Under the pieces are notes generated by a model. That model was not told where the DNA came from and made no database searches. It saw only the letters and a list, made by a program, of their open reading frames with translations. 64,000 bases of DNA, from the NCBI GenBank assembly GCA_963663005.2, contig CAXXHH010000010.1:248001-312000 (forward strand), in the 5' to 3' direction. This document shows, piece by piece, positions 1-8,114 of this stretch. The stretch is from CAINVV01 sp963663005. GTDB lineage: Bacteria; Bacteroidota; Bacteroidia; Bacteroidales; Prolixibacteraceae. The stretch's first letter is position 1. The number at the start of each line of letters is the position of its first letter. The position numbers were made by a program, and so were the translations under genes.

Positions 1-2
1 GT

Positions 3-572
3 GGTTCTGTATCCTTCACATTCTCTGCAACGGATAGTCAGGGCAGAACTGTGAAATACGATATGGGACCTTACGCCATAACCAAAATGGATATGAAACT
101 GGATCTGGTAGCAACCGATAACAAGGCAATGTATCTTTCAATTGCAGATATGGCATTGTACGACGCCACAACTGCGGTCGCCAATGCATCAAAGATTGAC
201 CTGGTCTATCTCTATCGGAACATTGCCGGCATTACGTTTACACATGCTTTGGTTTCTCCCGCTGCAGGTGCGGAATTCCTGCCGGGAATCACTTTGCCTT
301 CCGGCGTAAATAGTAGTACGAAAATGTCTAAGACTTGGGCCCTCAATGATTTCAATCTTGCACGCCTGCAGTATGGAATCTACATTGATGATGTTGATTT
401 TACAGTTCTCGACTTCACCAATGCCCCCAACTACATCCTCAATCTGAAAGCGCAGGCTGGTACCTGGGTTGAGACTGCCGATGGTAAATACAGAGCTTAC
501 ATTTATATAAATGCCGTGAATAATACCGCACCAAGCATGACGATAAGTATTAAGCGTTATACAATGAAGTAG
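3..572 (+). CDS. C-terminal part of an unrecognised, probably surface-exposed PUL protein (5' end outside window)
   Basis: The frame is open from base 3 with no stop, so the GTG at 51 is internal and about 189 C-terminal residues are visible. The visible part is rich in predicted beta strands, with short hydrophobic/aromatic alternations such as IDLVYLYR and no catalytic motif or membrane helix. I cannot assign a family. Its position directly before a long run of lyase and glycosidase genes, separated by a terminator, fits an outer-membrane lipoprotein of the SusE/SusF or surface glycan-binding kind that closes a SusC/SusD operon to the left. That role is inferred from context only. Confidence 0.6.
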   Translation, partial: GSVSFTFSATDSQGRTVKYDMGPYAITKMDMKLDLVATDNKAMYLSIADMALYDATTAVANASKIDLVYLYRNIAGITFTHALVSPAAGAEFLPGITLPSGVNSSTKMSKTWALNDFNLARLQYGIYIDDVDFTVLDFTNAPNYILNLKAQAGTWVETADGKYRAYIYINAVNNTAPSMTISIKRYTMK

Positions 573-588
573 AAATAAAATTATATTA

Positions 589-619
589 GAGAGGTCGTTT
601 ATGACGGCCTCTCTTTTTA
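589..619 (+). terminator. Rho-independent-type terminator after the left-edge gene
   Basis: GAGAGG (589-594) pairs with CCTCTC (608-613), with further pairing towards the loop, and the stem is followed by a T run. It begins 17 bases after the stop codon at 570-572 and separates the left-edge gene from the PUL. Confidence 0.7.
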
Positions 620-671
620 TTTTGGTATCATTTTACGAAATACCCATATGCAGCTTTCACACTAACCAAAA

Positions 672-720
672 ATGATTAACCGGGTATTGGTTGCGCCGAT
701 CTTCGATTCTATTTGACCAT
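672..720 (+). promoter_or_regulatory. Structured leader element, copy A (diverged)
   Basis: ATGATTA (672-678) can pair with TGACCAT (714-720), leaving the same A-C mismatch at position 4 that the better-conserved copies show. Inside are two small hairpins, ACC/GGT (679-681, 689-691) and CGA/TCG (697-699, 703-705). The 22 bases before the start codon at 743 resemble the A-rich spacer of the other copies (AAAAAGCAAAATTAT against AAAAACAAATTAT). It also opens with an ATG that begins a 14-codon reading frame ending at 716. It is the least certain member of the family. Confidence 0.4.
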
Positions 721-742
721 TAAAAAGCAAAATTATAAACAA

Positions 743-2809
743 ATGAAAAAGACAGCATTCAGAATTTTTGTGATGGCTTTTGCCATTTTGCTTTCCGGCA
801 AGGAGCAAATTTTCGCTCAGAAATTTGTTCATCCGGGAATAGATCAGACGGCGGCCGACCTTGCCTACATGAAGAAGCAGGTCGACGCGGGCGCTCAACC
901 CTGGAAAGATGCATTCGAACGACTTAAAACTGCCACAGATCTTCAATTTCAGGTAAATCCGTTTACACACGTTCTCCGCGGACCGTACGGCAAACCCAAT
1001 ATTGGTGGCGACGACCTCTCCAAAGGCTCCAATATGGCCTATAATTGTGCCTTGATGGGCTATCTCACCAACGACAAAGCTTATTCCTCGAAAGCGATAG
1101 AAATTATCAATTCCTGGACGCCGGTCATTTGGGATTTTGACTACAACGATGCCAAGCTCTTAGCTGGCTGGACCGGACACATCCTATGCAATGCAGCCGA
1201 AATTTTGCGTTATACCAATTCCGGCTGGCAACAACAAGACATTGACCGCTTTACCCAAATGCTGATGACGGTTTACTATCCGTTGATGCGCTTCTACTAT
1301 CCACAAGCCAATGGAAACTGGGACGGAGCCATAATCCATTCCATTTTGGCCATTGCAATTTTTACCGATAATCACGAAATGTTCGATAACGCCATTGACC
1401 ATTTTTACCACTCACCGGTCAACGGCAGCATCTTCAAATATATTTACCCAAGCGGTCAGTGCCAGGAGTCGATGCGTGACCAGGGACACGTGCAGCTGGG
1501 TCTGGGCGAATTTGCCGGAGCTGCAAAGATTGCTTACACGCAGGGCATTGATTTATTCTCAGCAGCAAACAACAGGATCGCACTCGGCTACGAATATACC
1601 GCTCAGTTCCTGATGGGAAAAACACCCCACTGCTACGGAAAAATTTCCGAAAAGGCGAAAAATCTACGCGACGATTACGAATATGTTTACCGCCATTATG
1701 CGGCTCAGGGAATCGAACTTCCATACACCAAAATGGCCGCCGACTCAATTCGATCAAAAGCCAACAGAAGTGTCTTAACCGCCTTCCGCGCACCTACCGG
1801 GAAAGCCGTAACCAAAAAAGAGAAACCTGCCCCTTCAGCTATTGCCTATCCTGCTGGCGCCTTGGAAAATGCTGTCAGTAAGGCACCGACTAATGCTATC
1901 AGGGTCGCTCCGGGTCAATCCATTCAGGATGCACTGGATCAGGCGGCAGGAAAAAATGGTTGGGTAGTGGCAACTGCCGGACTTCACAAGCTTCCGGGTA
2001 CGTTAAAAATACCGTCAGGCGTAACCCTTTCGGGGGAAGGTCTGGGCACAATTTTACTTCTCGACCCGGCATCCGGTCTGCGCGATGCGATTGTCAATGC
2101 AACGGATGATCTTCATGATATCACCATTTGTGACCTGGTGGTGGAAGGCTTAACTGATCCGGATATGGGCACCGACCCAAACAGCAAACGTTCATACCGT
2201 GGCGGCTACAACCGTGGCGGAATTATGTTTCTGGGAAAAAATGAAGGCGCCCTGAAAAATCTGACTTTTAAAAACCTGACCATACGAAATTGTACCTATG
2301 ACGGTATATTTATTACCGGTGCGGAAAAGCTGAATGTCATAGGTTGTGACCTGAATGAAAACGGCGTTAGTGTCGCTCCGGGATCAAGGCTTTTGCATAA
2401 TATGCACTTGTCGCATTGTGCTGCCGTGAGCATCAAAGACAGCAGAATGGATACTTCCCCGCTAGGGAGTGGAATCGTCCTGAATTACTGTACCAACGTG
2501 TCTGTCGCCAATTGCGAAATAGCGCGCAACGGCTGGCATGGAATCTCCGTCACCGAAAGCAAGAATATTGCTTTAACCGGAAATCTGATTGAGGCCAACG
2601 ATTTTGAAGGCATCAACATTCAATATTTGTATACAGGTTCAGAGAATGTGGTGATAAGCAACAACATCATCCATTACAACCAGGGATTCGGGATCATCGC
2701 CTATTCCGGTAAGAATATCAAATCGACCGATAACAAATTTGCAGGTAACGGAAAGGATTTGAAATCTGATGAAAAAATCAGTACTGAGAAATTTATCATT
2801 ATGCAGTAG
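743..2809 (+). CDS. Secreted alginate-lyase-superfamily protein fused to a right-handed beta-helix
   Basis: 688 residues. I start it at 743, where a Lys-rich n-region and hydrophobic core ending FAQ form a signal peptide; an in-frame ATG at 713 would only add leader sequence. Residues about 25-330 match the alpha/alpha-toroid alginate lyase family (PF05426), including the ESMRDQGHVQLG segment typical of these proteins. Residues about 385-680 are a parallel beta-helix (PF13229-like) introduced by an IQDALDQA segment, with turn repeats such as NVIGCDLNENG and NVSVANCEIARNG. Both folds occur in uronate-polysaccharide lyases, so the protein may carry two active sites, or one lyase and one binding or epimerase module. 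Substrate is unknown; glucuronan or alginate-like uronan is an inference from the family. It lies 15 bases before the next gene. Confidence 0.8.
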   Translation: MKKTAFRIFVMAFAILLSGKEQIFAQKFVHPGIDQTAADLAYMKKQVDAGAQPWKDAFERLKTATDLQFQVNPFTHVLRGPYGKPNIGGDDLSKGSNMAYNCALMGYLTNDKAYSSKAIEIINSWTPVIWDFDYNDAKLLAGWTGHILCNAAEILRYTNSGWQQQDIDRFTQMLMTVYYPLMRFYYPQANGNWDGAIIHSILAIAIFTDNHEMFDNAIDHFYHSPVNGSIFKYIYPSGQCQESMRDQGHVQLGLGEFAGAAKIAYTQGIDLFSAANNRIALGYEYTAQFLMGKTPHCYGKISEKAKNLRDDYEYVYRHYAAQGIELPYTKMAADSIRSKANRSVLTAFRAPTGKAVTKKEKPAPSAIAYPAGALENAVSKAPTNAIRVAPGQSIQDALDQAAGKNGWVVATAGLHKLPGTLKIPSGVTLSGEGLGTILLLDPASGLRDAIVNATDDLHDITICDLVVEGLTDPDMGTDPNSKRSYRGGYNRGGIMFLGKNEGALKNLTFKNLTIRNCTYDGIFITGAEKLNVIGCDLNENGVSVAPGSRLLHNMHLSHCAAVSIKDSRMDTSPLGSGIVLNYCTNVSVANCEIARNGWHGISVTESKNIALTGNLIEANDFEGINIQYLYTGSENVVISNNIIHYNQGFGIIAYSGKNIKSTDNKFAGNGKDLKSDEKISTEKFIIMQ

Positions 2810-2824
2810 GAAAATTAAAATACC

Positions 2825-3799
2825 ATGATCAGGATTGAAGCTTTTTACATACTAATTTTATTCCAGCTGTTGTCTTTTACGGCTTGCGCTCAGGAGAAGC
2901 AGAAAGAAAAAACCAACGGAACATTGATTTTTCAATCCGGCTTCGAACCCGATTCGCGGGTCGTGGCTGCTGGCTCTGAGGCAGATATTATTGGCACCGA
3001 CCACTCGCTGGCAGATCATAACGACTGGGTAAATGATCTGGATAATAATCCGGATATCGGAAATTTCAATCTGCAGTATCAGGGTGGCGATTCAACGATG
3101 CGTTATGCGAAAATCATTCCAGAACCGGGAAATCCGTCCAATCACGTCCTGAAATTCTGGCTTGACAAACCAAATGTGGAAGCACAGAAAGGCCGCATCC
3201 AGGGAAACCTTTACGGTAACAAAGGGATGAAGGAGTTTTACCAGTCGGAGCGCATGTTCCTGACGAATGATTTCAATACAGTTCGGACCTTTCCCAATAC
3301 AATAAACTGGCTTACCATTGCCGAATTTTGGAATAACGTTACCTGGAGTCAGACTGTTCCATATGGTTTCCGAATTACGCTTGGTATCGGCAAACCGGTT
3401 GCCACAGAAAGTGATCTCTATTTTATTCTGGAAGCGCAAAATTGCGAGCTTTTTGCCGATGGAAGTCAGAAGTACACCACGCTATGGTCTGAAACAAATC
3501 GAAAAATTAAAATACCTATCGGCCAGTGGTTTACCATGGAATACTATTACAAAGAGGGCGATGGCGCAAATGGAAAATTTTACCTGACAATTCAGCCGGA
3601 TGGCGGAACCAGGGAGGTAATTTACGATCTTACTGCCATTACCCATAACTCGAAAGATCCCAATCCGGACGGGGTTACAGATTTTAATCCGATAAAGCTC
3701 TATACCTCGAAGGCGTTAATAGATTACATGACTTCCCAAGGCAAGACCCTGCAGATTTATTGGGATGATTTCAAGCTATGGAAGGATAAAAGACCTTAA
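2825..3799 (+). CDS. Lipoprotein with a concanavalin-like jelly-roll, possible polysaccharide lyase
   Basis: 324 residues with a lipoprotein signal peptide; the lipobox ends SFTAC at about residue 21. The mature part reads as a single beta jelly-roll: it opens LIFQSGFEPDS, has many aromatic-rich strands and closes with the IYWDDFKLW strand usual for LamG/concanavalin-like folds. Several Bacteroidota lyase families (for instance the PF14099 Polysacc_lyase group) have this fold and opening, but I cannot point to a catalytic pair, so a non-catalytic glycan-binding lipoprotein is equally possible. It follows the alginate-lyase/beta-helix gene by 15 bases and is probably co-transcribed. Anchoring at the outer membrane is expected from the lipobox. 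Confidence 0.6.
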   Translation: MIRIEAFYILILFQLLSFTACAQEKQKEKTNGTLIFQSGFEPDSRVVAAGSEADIIGTDHSLADHNDWVNDLDNNPDIGNFNLQYQGGDSTMRYAKIIPEPGNPSNHVLKFWLDKPNVEAQKGRIQGNLYGNKGMKEFYQSERMFLTNDFNTVRTFPNTINWLTIAEFWNNVTWSQTVPYGFRITLGIGKPVATESDLYFILEAQNCELFADGSQKYTTLWSETNRKIKIPIGQWFTMEYYYKEGDGANGKFYLTIQPDGGTREVIYDLTAITHNSKDPNPDGVTDFNPIKLYTSKALIDYMTSQGKTLQIYWDDFKLWKDKRP

Positions 3800-3871
3800 C
3801 CATACCGTATGCTGCGATTCATCCTTAATATGTCAGAACACATTAATAATCAATTCACTAAACGATAAGCC

Positions 3872-5767
3872 ATGACACTAATTTTTCGTAAAGCACTGAT
3901 GATCTTTGCTTTTACTTCTGTCTTCGGTATTTCAACCAGTACGCTGGCCAACAATTCACCCGCATCACCGGAAAATGATGAACCCGTTAAATTAGAAAAT
4001 CCGTTCACTGTCGGTTATCTTAAATCGCATCTGCGAAATTCTTCACCCAGACTGGTCCTTACTCCGGCGATCGAAAGCAATCTGAAGAAGAAGCTTAAAA
4101 CCGATCCGGTCGTCAAAAATTATTTTGCTGCTTTGAAGCTGAATGCCGCTTCGATACAGAAGCAGGAGCTGCTGACCCGCAAGATGGAGGGAAGACGCCT
4201 GCTGGCCGTGTCACGCGAGATGCTGTACCGCATGAACGTGCTCTGCATGGTTTACAGGATGGAGAAAAATCCGGTTATCCTGAAAAGAATTATCGCCGAA
4301 GTGACGGCCGTCTGCAATTTTACCGACTGGAATCCCTCCCACTTCCTGGATGTGGCCGAAATGTCGATGTCCGTGGCCATTGCGCTCGACTGGACCGGCA
4401 GGGACTGGCCGGATTCGCTGGTTAAGCTGGCGCACAATTCCCTTATCGAAAAGGGCATTAAGCCAAGCTACGCCGAAAAGGGTATGGGCTGGATTAACGG
4501 AACAAATAACTGGAATCAGGTGTGTAACGGCGGGATGATTGCCGCCTCGATCGCTATTGCGGATAAAGATCCTGAATTGGCCGCAAAAACCATAAAACGT
4601 TCCCTCGACGGGATGCCATACGCGCTCCAGGAGTACTTCCCGGATGGCGTATATCCGGAAGGATCAACCTATTGGGGATATGGCACCAGCTTTTCTGTGA
4701 TCACCTCCTCCATGCTTAGCTCCGCCTTCGGCACCGACTACGGATTGGCCAACTACCCCGCTTTCAAGAAAAGCGCCGATTTTAGGTTGTTGAGTATCGC
4801 CCCTTCCGGCTGGTATTTCAATTACGCTGATTGTGGCGATAAAAATAACGAAGGAGGAGATATTACACTTGCCTGGTTCGCCGCAAAAACCGGCAATCCA
4901 ACCTATTTTGAAAAAGAAAAATTTCTGCAATCGCCCGAAAGCCTGGGGAAACTGATGAGGCTTGCCGGCGCAGGACTGGTCTGGCTTTCGGAATTTCAGG
5001 CAAAAAACGAGACCATTTTACCCTTGAACTGGAAAGGCGACGGCATGAATCCAATCGTGATCTTCAGAGGGGGCGATAATGATCCGCGCCATTATTATTT
5101 TGGCGGAAAAGGCGGGCGAGCCACAAGCAGTCATGGCAACATGGATGCCGGTTCTTTTGTTTTCGAATTGGATGGCGTACGCTGGTCAGTAGATCCCGGA
5201 AACCAAGGCTACAACGAAATTGAGCAAACAGGTTTCGATCTTTGGGGAAACTGTCAGGAGTGCCAACGATGGATTCTGCTTACCAAGAACAACTTTGGTC
5301 ACAGCACCATAACCGTGAATAATGCGCTGTTTGTCAACAATGGTTTTGCCGCCCTGACAGACTTCAAAGACGGACAATCGCCAGAGGCTACATTCAACCT
5401 GAAAGCGGTTTACGGTGAAAACCTCAAGAGCGCCACGCGCCGGTTTGCCAAGGAAAACGACCACTCTATCCTGATTGAAGATAAATTTTCGGTGAGCAAA
5501 TCCACCAAAGAAATCACCTGGCAGATGATGACCACTGCAAATGTGGAAATCGTCAAAGGTGGAGCCATCCTCCGTCAGGATGGAAAAGAGCTAAAATTGA
5601 GTAATCTGACATACCCCGAATTAAGCGTTTCCATAATCTCGCTCGATCCTCCTCCTTTTTACCTGGATCGTAAGATTGACGGACTAAAACGGCTGGAAAT
5701 TCGACTGCCGTCGTATCTGGTGAAAGATGGCGATGGTGTTTTCAGGGTACTGTTATCAGGCAAATAG
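3872..5767 (+). CDS. Heparinase II/III-like lyase, paralogue 1 of 3 (altered metal-site residue)
   Basis: 631 residues with a signal peptide ending about residue 26. The N-terminal alpha/alpha-toroid contains DWNPSHFLDVAEM, NWNQVCN and a YPEGSTYWGYGTSF segment; the C-terminal half (from about 390) is the heparinase II/III beta-sandwich (PF07940). This family beta-eliminates uronate-containing polysaccharides. At residues 420-425 the protein reads SHGNMD, where the two paralogues in this locus (8115 and 11392) read NHGHMD and NHAHLD. The first His (H421) is kept and the second, expected to bind the metal, is Asn423. Activity may therefore be changed or lost. It shares signature segments with both paralogues, so tandem duplication is likely. 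Confidence 0.85.
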   Translation: MTLIFRKALMIFAFTSVFGISTSTLANNSPASPENDEPVKLENPFTVGYLKSHLRNSSPRLVLTPAIESNLKKKLKTDPVVKNYFAALKLNAASIQKQELLTRKMEGRRLLAVSREMLYRMNVLCMVYRMEKNPVILKRIIAEVTAVCNFTDWNPSHFLDVAEMSMSVAIALDWTGRDWPDSLVKLAHNSLIEKGIKPSYAEKGMGWINGTNNWNQVCNGGMIAASIAIADKDPELAAKTIKRSLDGMPYALQEYFPDGVYPEGSTYWGYGTSFSVITSSMLSSAFGTDYGLANYPAFKKSADFRLLSIAPSGWYFNYADCGDKNNEGGDITLAWFAAKTGNPTYFEKEKFLQSPESLGKLMRLAGAGLVWLSEFQAKNETILPLNWKGDGMNPIVIFRGGDNDPRHYYFGGKGGRATSSHGNMDAGSFVFELDGVRWSVDPGNQGYNEIEQTGFDLWGNCQECQRWILLTKNNFGHSTITVNNALFVNNGFAALTDFKDGQSPEATFNLKAVYGENLKSATRRFAKENDHSILIEDKFSVSKSTKEITWQMMTTANVEIVKGGAILRQDGKELKLSNLTYPELSVSIISLDPPPFYLDRKIDGLKRLEIRLPSYLVKDGDGVFRVLLSGK

Positions 5768-5825
5768 TCGGCCTAAAACCAGCTCGGTAGCTTACGAAAA
5801 TGATAAAAAAAACAAATATAAAGGG

Positions 5826-5885
5826 ATGAAACCCTCGTGAGCAAAAGCTCACCAAAGAAAATGCATACTGCATTGAGGGTTCCAT
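5826..5885 (+). promoter_or_regulatory. Structured leader element, copy 1 (best-formed three-way junction)
   Basis: The outer stem joins 5826-5836 to 5875-5885: ten pairs and one A-C mismatch at position 4. Hairpin 1 (5837-5852) is GTGAGC-AAAA-GCTCAC and hairpin 2 (5860-5874) is AATGCA-TAC-TGCATT; both abut the outer stem, with a 7-base A-rich junction CAAAGAA between them. Exactly 29 bases separate GTTCCAT from the ATG at 5915. A minimal reading frame ATG AAA CCC TCG TGA lies at the 5' end. It precedes the PL8-like gene. Confidence 0.7.
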
Positions 5886-5914
5886 ACGGCAAATGAAAAA
5901 CAAATTATTAACGT

Positions 5915-8062
5915 ATGAAAATAATCAGAACAATAGCTGTATCAATACTTTTGATCTTCGCTTTTAATGCCGCACAGGCAAAGATTTCGGATGTGGAACT
6001 CCTCCGCCAAAAAGTAAAAGACGAGGTGATGAACCCAACCGTCATTGAAGCCAGTGTGAAAGAGTTGATGGCCACAATCCGTCCGGATGGAACCTGGCCG
6101 GGCATTGATTATAAAGATGTTTCAAATACCGGATTTCAGCACAGCAGGCACCTGAGCAATATGGTTGAGCTTAGTCGGGCGTACGAAAAAAAGGGCTCAA
6201 AATTAAAAGGCGATCCGAAGCTGAAAAAGGTGATATACTCCGCCCTCGATTACTGGCTGGCCAACGATTTTATCTGCGAAAACTGGTGGTGGAACCAAAT
6301 CGGCACTCCCACCGCCCTGGTTGGTGTCTTGTTGATTATGGACAAAGACCTGACCAAGGAACAGGTTGCCAAAACACTTCCGATGGTTGGCCGCGCTCAT
6401 CTGACCGCTACCGGAGCGCGTCCCAGCGGCGACAGGATAAAAATTGCTGGGATACTTGCCAAGACATTGCTTTTTAATCATGATGAGGCACAGTTTAATG
6501 AGGTAATCAAGGTTATTGAGGGTGAGATAAAATTCTCCACCGGCAGAGGGATGCAGTACGATTACAGCTTTCACCATCGGGAGGATAACGTCAACAATAC
6601 GCTCTCATATGGAACCGGTTATGCCGACGCATTTGCCGAATGGGCTGCCTTTGTGGCCGGAACGAAATATCAGTTCTCGGCGCCGTCTCTTCATCAACTG
6701 ACAGACTATTATCTGGATGGCATTTGCAAAATGATGGTTTACGGTAAATCTGCTGATCCGGGTGGCATGAACCGCGACATTAGTCGTGCCGATGGCAATC
6801 ATGTTTTTGGCACGTCCACCCCTGCCCGATTGCTGAAAGCGAGCGATTACCGGAAGGCAGAACTGGAGGAGATTATAAAAATCCGGCTTGACCAGGCAAA
6901 ACCAACTGCCTCGTTTGCATCATTCTTTTGGCATTCTGAATATTTCACCTTCCAACGACCAACATTTTACACTACCGTGCGGATGTACTCCGAACGCGAC
7001 TATAACATGGAATATCCGTACAATGGAGAGGGTCTGATGAACCATCACCGTGGCGACGGAACCAACTATATTTCCAGAACCGGCGATGAATATACCTTCC
7101 TGGCTCCGGTAAACGACTGGCAAAAAATTCCGGGTGCAACGATTGTTCAAAAGCCGGAACTTCCTTCCGAAAAAGAGATTCAGAAAAAAGGACTGACCAA
7201 TTTCGTGGGAGGCGTGACAAATGGAATGGTCGGAGCCGTTGCCTTCGACTTCAAGAGTGTGCACGATCCGCTGGAAGCGAAGAAATCCTGGTTCTTTTTC
7301 GACAAAGAATATGTCTGTTTAGGTGCCGGGATCAATTCCGATTCCAAATTTCCGGTAGCAACAACCCTCAACCAATGTTTACTAAAAACAGATGTCGTGG
7401 TACGTTCGAATAACGCTTCTTCCATCCTGAACAAGGGAAAACATGAGCTGAAAGATGTGCAATGGATTCTCCAGGACGGAATTGCCTACCTGTTTCCTCA
7501 GGCTGTTACGGTAAATGTCACCAATCAAATGGAAACCGGAAGCTGGTACAAAATCAACCACCAGGCAGATTCGCCGAAAGAAGAGGTCAGCAAAGAGGTG
7601 TTTAAAGCGTGGATCGATCATGGTGTAAAACCTGGAAATGCCTCGTATAGCTATATTGTCGTTCCATCGACTAACGAAAAAGAGCTGGTTGCCCAACCCG
7701 ATCGTCAAATTGCCATTCTCTCAAATACAACTGATCTTCAGGCCGTTCAAAACAGCGCAATCAACTGCAGTGAAATGGTTTTCTATAAGGCTGGACAATT
7801 GGCAATCTCGAAAGACCTGAAAATTGGAATTGACAGTCCGGGGCTCGTCCTTCTTAAAACGGATGGCGCAAAATTGAAAGAGATTTCGGTTGCAGACCCT
7901 TCCCGAAAACTTAGCAGAATTCATTTAACTGTAACTGAAAAAATCGAAAAAAAAGAGGCTAACTTCACCTCGTTTTGGAATGCCGAAAAAAAATGTAGTG
8001 AAATTGCGATCGACCTGCCGCAGACCGTTTATGCAGGCAAAAGCGTAACGATAGCGCTTTAA
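5915..8062 (+). CDS. PL8-like polysaccharide lyase
   Basis: 715 residues with a signal peptide ending near QAKI at 20-23. The fold is that of PL8 lyases (hyaluronate, chondroitin AC or xanthan lyase): an N-terminal alpha/alpha-toroid with NWWWNQIGTP (123-132), then SFHH (218-221) and SYGTGY (231-236), which align with the catalytic His and Tyr, and GMNRDISR, which matches the Arg-containing ISR motif. The central and C-terminal parts are beta-sandwiches. One oddity is the segment TGARPSGDR at about 166-174, lying where PL8 enzymes usually have TGAN with the charge-neutralising Asn. The protein may therefore act on a different uronate linkage or have reduced activity. It stands between heparinase-like paralogues 1 and 2 and is preceded by leader copy 1. 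Confidence 0.8.
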   Translation: MKIIRTIAVSILLIFAFNAAQAKISDVELLRQKVKDEVMNPTVIEASVKELMATIRPDGTWPGIDYKDVSNTGFQHSRHLSNMVELSRAYEKKGSKLKGDPKLKKVIYSALDYWLANDFICENWWWNQIGTPTALVGVLLIMDKDLTKEQVAKTLPMVGRAHLTATGARPSGDRIKIAGILAKTLLFNHDEAQFNEVIKVIEGEIKFSTGRGMQYDYSFHHREDNVNNTLSYGTGYADAFAEWAAFVAGTKYQFSAPSLHQLTDYYLDGICKMMVYGKSADPGGMNRDISRADGNHVFGTSTPARLLKASDYRKAELEEIIKIRLDQAKPTASFASFFWHSEYFTFQRPTFYTTVRMYSERDYNMEYPYNGEGLMNHHRGDGTNYISRTGDEYTFLAPVNDWQKIPGATIVQKPELPSEKEIQKKGLTNFVGGVTNGMVGAVAFDFKSVHDPLEAKKSWFFFDKEYVCLGAGINSDSKFPVATTLNQCLLKTDVVVRSNNASSILNKGKHELKDVQWILQDGIAYLFPQAVTVNVTNQMETGSWYKINHQADSPKEEVSKEVFKAWIDHGVKPGNASYSYIVVPSTNEKELVAQPDRQIAILSNTTDLQAVQNSAINCSEMVFYKAGQLAISKDLKIGIDSPGLVLLKTDGAKLKEISVADPSRKLSRIHLTVTEKIEKKEANFTSFWNAEKKCSEIAIDLPQTVYAGKSVTIAL

Positions 8063-8081
8063 ATCAACATATGTTACGTAC

Positions 8082-8101
8082 GGGCGCATCGAGATGCGCC
8101 C
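8082..8101 (+). repeat. Perfect GC-rich palindrome just before the 8115 gene
   Basis: GGGCGCATC (8082-8090) and GATGCGCCC (8093-8101) form a nine-pair hairpin with a very short loop. It ends 13 bases before the ATG at 8115 and is followed by an A-rich TAAAAACC stretch resembling the bases between stem and start codon at other PUL leaders. Similar GC-rich palindromes occur as REP-type repeats in many bacteria; here it could also block ribosomes or exonucleases. Confidence 0.6.
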
Positions 8102-8114
8102 TAAAAACCGAATT

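Noticed and set aside
713..742. Longer N-terminus for the alginate-lyase/beta-helix gene
   Set aside because: It would start inside the leader; 743 gives a normal signal peptide.
5826..5885. Integron attC site
   Set aside because: Imperfect palindrome between genes is similar in style, but the ends do not match the attC core GTTRRRY/RYYYAAC and no integrase is near.
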